Position numbers and translations under genes: made by a program
Notes under the pieces: generated by a model
Told to the model about the DNA's origin: nothing
The model's database searches: none
What the model saw: only the letters and a program-made list of their open reading frames with translations
From: Flavobacteriales bacterium
GTDB taxonomy: Bacteria; Bacteroidota; Bacteroidia; Flavobacteriales_E; Vicingaceae
NCBI GenBank assembly: GCA_002402165.1
Contig: NVVI01000007.1
Coordinates: 92,872-112,232 of the forward strand
Direction: 5' to 3'
Length of the DNA: 19,361 nt
In this document: positions 14,432 to 19,361 of the stretch, piece after piece
Position numbering within the stretch: the stretch's first letter is position 1
Layout of the letters: each line of letters begins with the position of its first letter

Positions 14432-15604
14432 ATGAAATCTGAAAATGTATTTAAAATAATTGCTAAAACATCTTACGGATTAGAAGAAGTTCTAGCTGAA
14501 GAGCTAAAACAGCTTGGTATAAAACAAGTTGAAATAGCAACAAGAGTGGTTATTTTTGAAGGAAACAAAGAAACTCTTTACAAGGCTAATTTATGGCTAA
14601 GATCTGCTAATAGGCTTTTAGTTCCTATCCGAAACTTTAGAATTAAAAATGCAGATGACCTATATCAAAAAATTAAGAACATTGCTTGGGAAGATATTTT
14701 TAACATTGACCAAACTTTTGCAATTGATTCTACGGTATTTTCTGAAATATTTAACCATACCAAATTTGCAGCACTTAAAACTAAAGATGCCATAGCAGAT
14801 AGATTTAGAGATAAATTTGACAAGCGACCTGATGTTGATACAGACCAACCACATATCAGAATAAATCTTCATATTAATAAAGAAAATGAGTGTACTGTTA
14901 GTTTAGATAGCTCTGGAGATCCTTTATTTAAAAGAGGTTACAGAGACAGTAGAAGTTTGGCTCCTATTAAAGAAGATTTAGCTGCAGGAATGATTTTACT
15001 AAGTGGGTGGGATAAAAAATCAAACTTTATTGATTTGTTCTGTGGTTCTGGAACACTACTTATTGAAGCTGCAATGATAGCGTGTAATATCCCTCCAAAC
15101 ATTAACAGAGGAATTTTTGGTTTTATGAATTGGAAGACTTATGATGAGGAGTTGTTCGACCAAGTGATTGATGAAGCTTTAGATGAAGAAATTGATTTTA
15201 AATTTAAAATAATTGGAATTGATAATGATGCCAGAGTTATGGGTATGAGTAGAGCCAATATTGAAGCTGCAGGATTAACTGACAAAATTGAATTACATAA
15301 AAAAGACTTTGCTGATTTTACAGCTCCTCAATACAAAGGCGTTATAGTTTGTAACCCACCTTATGGAGAACGTATGGGAGAAAATGTTGATGACCTATAT
15401 ACTGCTTTTGGAGACAACCTCAAAAAACAATATGACGGTTGGAATGCTTGGATGATAAGCTCAAATATGGGTGCTCTCAAAAAAGTAGGTTTGCGTCCTT
15501 CTCGAAAAATTAAACTCTTTAATGGCAGTTTAGAGTGTCGATTTATGAAATACGAAATGTATAAAGGCACCAAGAAAATTCATAAGTTAATTAACCCTAA
15601 TTAA
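14432..15604 (+). CDS. THUMP-domain 23S rRNA methyltransferase, RlmL/RlmK-N type
   Basis: A 390-residue SAM-dependent RNA methyltransferase. The N-terminal THUMP/ferredoxin-like part begins MKSENVFKIIAKTSYGLEEV (family start K-x-x-A-x-x-x-G-L-E-x-x-L). The catalytic domain has motif I DLFCGSGTLL (201-210), an IGIDND motif II (261-266), and the N-methyltransferase NPPYGERMGE (308-317). The length agrees with the YpsC/RlmL-N family (about 380), which probably makes m2G on 23S rRNA, but the target nucleotide is not provable from sequence. The frame opens 25 codons earlier at 14357; those residues are low complexity and outside the family, so ATG 14432 is chosen. It is followed by a membrane protein gene after 6 nt. 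Confidence 0.92.
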   Translation: MKSENVFKIIAKTSYGLEEVLAEELKQLGIKQVEIATRVVIFEGNKETLYKANLWLRSANRLLVPIRNFRIKNADDLYQKIKNIAWEDIFNIDQTFAIDSTVFSEIFNHTKFAALKTKDAIADRFRDKFDKRPDVDTDQPHIRINLHINKENECTVSLDSSGDPLFKRGYRDSRSLAPIKEDLAAGMILLSGWDKKSNFIDLFCGSGTLLIEAAMIACNIPPNINRGIFGFMNWKTYDEELFDQVIDEALDEEIDFKFKIIGIDNDARVMGMSRANIEAAGLTDKIELHKKDFADFTAPQYKGVIVCNPPYGERMGENVDDLYTAFGDNLKKQYDGWNAWMISSNMGALKKVGLRPSRKIKLFNGSLECRFMKYEMYKGTKKIHKLINPN

Positions 15605-15610
15605 TAAATA

Positions 15611-15940
15611 GTGCTTAGTAAAAAAATATTAAACTTTATTGTTGCTTTGCTTGCAATTGGAACAACTCTTTCTTTTTTACTTCATTTTTCTGAGTGCATT
15701 AATGTTGAAATATTAGAAAATGTGGGAGACTATCCATTTGGCACAGAAGGACCAGTAGCGGGAGTCAAACATTATAAAGATGCTAATTCATATAGTAATG
15801 CTATGCTCCATTTTACACTATCGAATTTGTTTTCTTCTATGCTACTTTGGTGGGGAATTTTCAAAGAAACAATACTATTCGTCTATACTGGAATTATAGT
15901 TATAATTTTGGATTTGATTCTTTTAAATTTAATTTATTAG
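15611..15940 (+). CDS. Small membrane protein, hypothetical
   Basis: 109 residues starting at GTG (15611), since no in-frame ATG occurs before residue 65. Three hydrophobic segments are visible: about 7-26 (LNFIVALLAIGTTLSFLLHF), 64-83 (AMLHFTLSNLFSSMLLWWGI) and 86-108 (ETILFVYTGIIVIILDLILL). Between helices 1 and 2 is a soluble loop with Cys29, YPFGTEGP and several charged residues. No family is recognised. It starts 6 nt after the methyltransferase stop, so the two are likely co-transcribed. The palindrome of the second GIY-YIG cassette begins immediately after its TAG stop, which may mean the original 3' region was replaced. Confidence 0.65.
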   Translation: MLSKKILNFIVALLAIGTTLSFLLHFSECINVEILENVGDYPFGTEGPVAGVKHYKDANSYSNAMLHFTLSNLFSSMLLWWGIFKETILFVYTGIIVIILDLILLNLIY

Positions 15941-15948
15941 TATCCGCT

Positions 15949-15978
15949 TTCCTGATGGAGCGAAGCGGAAGTCAGGAA
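15949..15978. repeat. Left palindrome of second GIY-YIG cassette
   Basis: TTCCTGA (15949-15955) and TCAGGAA (15972-15978) form a 7-bp perfect stem around a 16-nt loop with GGAGCGAAGCGGAAG. An alternative stem CCGCTT/AAGCGG (15944-15949 with 15963-15968) competes with it. The loop on the opposite strand, TTCCGCTTCGCTC, resembles the loop of the repeat at 1078-1108. Confidence 0.7.
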
Positions 15979-15990
15979 TCCAGAAAAACT

Positions 15991-16275
15991 ATGAAAAGCT
16001 ATTACGTTTACATATTAGCAAGTAAGAGAAATGGTACTCTGTATATTGGCTTAACCAATGATTTAGAAAGAAGAATCCTTGAATATAAGACGAAAGTTGT
16101 TAAAGGTTTTACTGCAAAATATGATGTAAATATATTGGTTTACTTTGAAGAGTTTGAATCATCTATGGAAGCATATACCAGAGAACGTCAAATGAAAAAA
16201 TGGAAAAGAAATTGGAAACTTAAGTTAATAGAAAAAGGCAATCCTAATTGGGAAGATTTATCAAAAGAATGGTAG
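15991..16275 (+). CDS. Small GIY-YIG endonuclease (second subfamily)
   Basis: A 94-residue GIY-YIG protein with YVYI (5-8) and YIG (18-20) signature halves, the arginine region LERRI (25-29), and the acidic helix MEAYTRERQMKKW (59-71), ending in KGNPNWEDL, typical of the longer COG2827-like subfamily. It is about 13 residues longer than the tRNA-linked GIY-YIG at 718-963 and differs in the C-terminal half, so it is not a recent duplicate. The ATG at 15991 starts the conserved MKSYYVYIL; the open frame extends upstream through the palindrome and the previous gene, which is not credible coding. Both sides carry palindromes. Function is unknown; nicking at or near its own repeats is a testable idea only. 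Confidence 0.88.
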   Translation: MKSYYVYILASKRNGTLYIGLTNDLERRILEYKTKVVKGFTAKYDVNILVYFEEFESSMEAYTRERQMKKWKRNWKLKLIEKGNPNWEDLSKEW

Positions 16276-16302
16276 ATTTAAATTAATTTTACGAGTACTG
16301 GA

Positions 16303-16320
16303 TTCCTGCCTGCGCAGGAA
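16303..16320. repeat. Right palindrome of second GIY-YIG cassette
   Basis: TTCCTGC and GCAGGAA form a perfect 7-bp stem with a CTGC loop. The core CCTGCCTG is shared with the palindrome at 668-683. The stem ends 10 nt before the priA ATG, so the RNA hairpin would lie next to the priA ribosome-binding region. Confidence 0.8.
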
Positions 16321-16330
16321 AGAAAAAAGA

Positions 16331-18814
16331 ATGAGCAACCAAACCAAATTCATAGATGTAATTTTACCACTTTCGTTACCGAATTTGTTTACTTATCGCT
16401 TACCTGTAGAGTTGAATGACGATATACAAATTGGTCAGCGAGCTGTAGTTCCTTTTGGGCGAGGAGGCAAACTATATTCAGCTTTAGTTAAACACATACA
16501 TAATTCTCCTCCATCCGAATACCAAGCAAAGTATGTAGAATCGTTATTGGATGAAAAACCAATTGTAAATGAGAAGCAACTCAAACATTGGGATTGGATT
16601 GCAGACTATTACATTGCTAATCCTGGAGATGTTTTTAATGCAGCGTTACCAGGCGCTCTTAAACTAGCTAGTGAAACTAAAATTTTAATCAATACCGAGT
16701 GTTCTTGTTCTATTAAAGATTTAACCGACAAAGAATATTTAATTTATGAAGCGTTAGAAATCAGAAACATTCTCAACCTTCAAGAAATTTCTGAAATATT
16801 GAACATTAAAAACGTTCATAAAGTAGTTAAATCTCTTATAGAAAAAAGAGCCATTGTTGTAGAAGAGGATTTGAAAAGGAAATACAAAGCAAAACTAATT
16901 CCTTATGTTCGATTAACAGAATTTGCTAGTAATGAGAAAAACTTAGAACAAATTTTTAATGACATTATCCGAGCAAAAAAACAGTTAGATACCTTAATGT
17001 CTTTCATTAAACTTTCTAATAGATATGGAACACACAAAGAAGTTAAAAAAATTGATTTACAGAAATCTACCAATGTAACTTCTAGCATCATTACCCAACT
17101 GGTAAAGAAAAATGTTTTTGAAGTTTACGAAGTTGCTATTGACCGTATTGGAAAATACGAAAAAGCATTAATTGGCGATAAAACACTCAATGAACATCAA
17201 GAAAAAGCCCTTACAGAAATTAAAACTCAATTTGAAGAAAAAGGTGTGGTCCTGTTACACGGAGTTACTTCTTCTGGTAAAACAGAAATCTATATTAAAC
17301 TTATACAAGAAGCAATAAAGAGAGGCGAACAAGTACTTTATTTATTGCCGGAAATTGCGTTGACCACTCAATTAATCACACGTTTACAGAAAGTATTTGG
17401 AGATATAATTGGTGTTTATCATTCTAAATTTAATGAGAATGAACGAGTTGAAGTTTGGAATAAAGTACTTGATTTTAAACAAATCAACTCTTCTAAATTT
17501 CAAATAGTAATGGGAGCTCGTTCTGCAATGTTTTTGCCTTTTAGCAATTTAGGGCTAATCATTATTGATGAGGAACATGAGAATAGCTTTAAGCAATATC
17601 AACCTTCACCAAGATATAATGCTAGAGATGCTTCCATTGTTTTAGCCAACATTCATAAAGCTAAAGTGCTAATGGGTTCTGCCACTCCAGCAGTAGAAAC
17701 TTATTGGAACGCCAAAGAAGGCAAATATGGCTTGGTTGAAATTAATAAAAGACACGGAGGTGTTCAAATGCCTGAAATATTGTGTGCTGATATTAAAGAA
17801 GCGACTCGGAAAAAGAAAATGAAATCGCATTTCTCTCCCATGCTAATGGAACTAATGAAAGATGCTTTTAAAAATAAAGAGCAGGTAATTTTATTTCAAA
17901 ACAGAAGAGGTTATGCTCCTTTTTTATTGTGTGAAGAATGTGCCCACGTACCTGAATGCAAAAACTGTGATGTTTCGTTAACCTATCACAAATATGCGAA
18001 TCAACTAAAATGTCATTATTGCGGAACCAGTAAACAAATGCCAACAACTTGTGGCAAATGTGGTAGTCCAAGAGTTACGCTAAAAGGTTTTGGAACAGAA
18101 CAAATTGAAGAAGAATTAGCACTTTACTTTCCTAAAATAAAAATAGCTAGAATGGATGCTGATACTACACGCACCAAAAATGCTTACCACCGTTTAATTA
18201 CCGATTTTGAAGATGGCAACATTGATGTTTTGGTAGGAACACAAATGGTAACCAAAGGATTGGATTTTGATAACGTTTCTGTGGTTGGAATTTTAAATGC
18301 TGACAACATGCTCAATTTTCCTGATTTTAGAGCCTTTGAGCGTTCTTATCAACTAATGAGTCAAGTAAGTGGACGAGCAGGAAGAAAGGCCAAACGAGGT
18401 AAAGTACTGATACAAACCTATGAGCCTTATCATCCTATTGTAAGACAAGTAATTGAGCATGATTACATAGGAATGTATACTGATGAAGTTGCTCAACGAA
18501 GAAAGTTTAAATACCCTCCTTTCCAGCGTTTAATACATTTTACGTTAAAGCATAGAGATAGCAATGTATTAAATGAAGGAGCTAGAGAATTTGTTGAAGC
18601 TTTAAAAACAAAATTTGGCACTAGAGTTTTAGGCCCTGATTTTCCTGTTATTTCTCGTATAAAAAATATGTACATTAAAAACGCCATGTTAAAAGTAGAA
18701 CGAGAAATCTCGGTTAAAGAAACTCGAAAACTGGTTATGGAAGTAAAGAATCTTTTTGAAGCCTCTAGCCAATACAAAAGTGTAAGAATTACTATAGATG
18801 TGGATCCGATGTAA
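16331..18814 (+). CDS. priA: Primosomal replication-restart helicase PriA
   Basis: An 827-residue 3'-5' superfamily 2 DNA helicase that reloads the replisome at stalled forks. The N-terminal 3'-DNA-binding domain is FIDVILPLSLPNLFTYRLPV (7-26). A winged-helix region follows (about 130-270), then Walker A GVTSSGKTE (311-319), the DEEH box (413-416), and GSATPAVE (449-456). Eight zinc-binding cysteines are at about 534, 537, 543, 546, 561, 564, 574 and 577. Motifs V-VI are GTQMVTKGLDFDNV and QVSGRAGRK. The C-terminal domain ends RITIDVDPM. All motifs are intact and the length is normal for Bacteroidota. The start ATG lies just after a cassette palindrome; AGAAAAAAGA is the only candidate ribosome site. 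Confidence 0.96.
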   Translation: MSNQTKFIDVILPLSLPNLFTYRLPVELNDDIQIGQRAVVPFGRGGKLYSALVKHIHNSPPSEYQAKYVESLLDEKPIVNEKQLKHWDWIADYYIANPGDVFNAALPGALKLASETKILINTECSCSIKDLTDKEYLIYEALEIRNILNLQEISEILNIKNVHKVVKSLIEKRAIVVEEDLKRKYKAKLIPYVRLTEFASNEKNLEQIFNDIIRAKKQLDTLMSFIKLSNRYGTHKEVKKIDLQKSTNVTSSIITQLVKKNVFEVYEVAIDRIGKYEKALIGDKTLNEHQEKALTEIKTQFEEKGVVLLHGVTSSGKTEIYIKLIQEAIKRGEQVLYLLPEIALTTQLITRLQKVFGDIIGVYHSKFNENERVEVWNKVLDFKQINSSKFQIVMGARSAMFLPFSNLGLIIIDEEHENSFKQYQPSPRYNARDASIVLANIHKAKVLMGSATPAVETYWNAKEGKYGLVEINKRHGGVQMPEILCADIKEATRKKKMKSHFSPMLMELMKDAFKNKEQVILFQNRRGYAPFLLCEECAHVPECKNCDVSLTYHKYANQLKCHYCGTSKQMPTTCGKCGSPRVTLKGFGTEQIEEELALYFPKIKIARMDADTTRTKNAYHRLITDFEDGNIDVLVGTQMVTKGLDFDNVSVVGILNADNMLNFPDFRAFERSYQLMSQVSGRAGRKAKRGKVLIQTYEPYHPIVRQVIEHDYIGMYTDEVAQRRKFKYPPFQRLIHFTLKHRDSNVLNEGAREFVEALKTKFGTRVLGPDFPVISRIKNMYIKNAMLKVEREISVKETRKLVMEVKNLFEASSQYKSVRITIDVDPM

Positions 18815-18956
18815 AACTTGACTTTGTCGTAAAAAAACGCTAATTTCGTTTAACAACAGTTTTAAGAAGCATTGAAACGCTTCCAAGAACAGTGTTGGTG
18901 TTCATACGAAAACCGAACTAAAAACGAAACCTTCAAACTAAAACAAACGAAATTTG

Positions 18957-18964
18957 TACCTTTG
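18957..18964 (+). promoter_or_regulatory. TAnnTTTG -7 box upstream of restriction endonuclease gene
   Basis: TACCTTTG is a full match to TAnnTTTG, giving a start near 18970 and about 20 nt of leader before the ATG at 18991. The 176-nt gap after priA holds no gene that I can see. Confidence 0.55.
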
Positions 18965-18990
18965 AAAAAACAAAACATCATAACCAATAA

Positions 18991-19361
18991 ATGGCAAAAA
19001 AGAGCGAAAATAAAGTAAGTGAAGGAATCAAAAGAGTTGTGTCTGAATTGATGGACAGAGTTATGAATAAGGTTTTGATAACAGACCCTTTCATAAAAGA
19101 AAAACATCATTCAAGCAAACCGCTTTATGCTGCACTTGTTCCTGATGAAATATTTAAAGGTTCGCATTTTGAAAGACGTTTTGTTACACCTTTTGGTGGT
19201 GTTTGGGAAAAACTTGCTCACGTAGTTGCAAATGAATATCACGGAGATTGCACCATGGGACACCTTATTAACGGAGAGGTTAATAGTGGAAGATTAAAAC
19301 GAATTCAAGAAGTACTTAACAGACTTGAACACAAGAAAAAAGGAGAAGATAAAGTTAAACC
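18991..19361 (+). CDS. Probable type II restriction endonuclease, TdeIII-like (N-terminal part)
   Basis: The first 123 codons are visible; the gene runs off the right edge. It begins MAKKSENKVSEGIKRVVSEL and continues with SKPLYAALVPDEIFKGSHFE and RRFVTPFGGVWEKLAHVVA. An F-E-R-x-F-x-T-x-x-G-x-x-x-W/F-E-x-x-A pattern near the N-terminus is typical of several type II restriction enzymes, and the overall look recalls the TdeIII family. The catalytic PD-(D/E)xK region is beyond the window, so this is not proven. If correct, a cognate DNA methyltransferase should lie just to the right. It has its own promoter box and is the likely edge of an accessory restriction-modification segment following core gene priA. 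Confidence 0.6.
   Translation, partial: MAKKSENKVSEGIKRVVSELMDRVMNKVLITDPFIKEKHHSSKPLYAALVPDEIFKGSHFERRFVTPFGGVWEKLAHVVANEYHGDCTMGHLINGEVNSGRLKRIQEVLNRLEHKKKGEDKVK

Larger units (their letters stand above)
15944..16320 (+). mobile_element. Putative GIY-YIG mini-cassette with terminal palindromes
   Basis: A GIY-YIG gene is bounded by GC-rich palindromes on both sides. An 11-bp perfect inverted repeat, CAGGAATCCAG (15973-15983) and CTGGATTCCTG (16298-16308), links them, and each arm is itself part of a hairpin (15949-15978 and 16303-16320). The unit is about 377 bp, sits exactly between the stop of the membrane protein gene and the priA start, and holds no other gene. No clear target duplication was seen. 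That it moves as one unit is inference. Confidence 0.55.

Noticed and set aside
15847..15990. Longer reading frame of the second GIY-YIG gene, starting inside the membrane protein gene
   Set aside because: It translates the palindrome and an out-of-frame part of the upstream gene; the conserved domain begins at ATG 15991.
18835..18851. AAACG/CGTTT hairpin as priA terminator
   Set aside because: Only 5 bp and no real T-run after it; not better than chance in this AT-rich sequence.

Overview
The window comes from an AT-rich member of the Bacteroidota, probably flavobacterial or a close relative. The evidence is a TonB-dependent receptor paired with a DUF4249 lipoprotein, a TPR-SpoIIE phosphatase of the usual Bacteroidota type, TAnnTTTG-type -7 promoter boxes, weak or absent Shine-Dalgarno sequences, and a tRNA gene without an encoded CCA. 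It looks like ordinary chromosome carrying several small palindromic repeats and two small GIY-YIG insertions. No rRNA, CRISPR array, classical IS element or prophage is visible.

Left end (1-1060): the N-terminal part of a GlcD-type FAD oxidase (minus strand) faces a promoter and a tRNA-Arg(ACG) locus. A small GIY-YIG endonuclease gene and a GC-rich palindrome interrupt that locus. The first 23 nt of the tRNA, plus one flanking base, are present twice, about 311 bp apart. The intact tRNA lies downstream of the GIY-YIG gene and supplies its stop codon. A rho-independent terminator follows.

Envelope operon (8811 to 1116, minus strand): an LptF/LptG-type permease, two GT4 glycosyltransferases, dapD, a GT9 heptosyltransferase-like protein and a TPR/SpoIIE phosphatase. 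Several junctions are TAATG overlaps, and a TAnnTTTG box lies just upstream of the permease. A near-perfect 26-bp inverted repeat sits between dapD and the GT9 gene.

Receptor and metabolism block (14289 to 8935, minus strand): a TonB-dependent receptor, a previously hidden 48-residue two-helix membrane protein and a DUF4249 lipoprotein are translationally coupled. Thioredoxin reductase and 3-hydroxybutyryl-CoA dehydrogenase follow.

Plus-strand block (14432 to 18814): an RlmL-type THUMP RNA methyltransferase, a 109-residue membrane protein, a second GIY-YIG gene bounded by palindromes and an 11-bp perfect inverted repeat, then priA. The right edge (from 18991) is the start of a probable type II restriction endonuclease with its own promoter.

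The best candidate for an undescribed system is the pair of GIY-YIG cassettes. They belong to different GIY-YIG subfamilies, yet each is tied to a CTGCCTG-core palindrome. One is inserted in a tRNA gene and the other directly in front of priA, which suggests a minimal mobile unit of nuclease plus REP-like palindrome.
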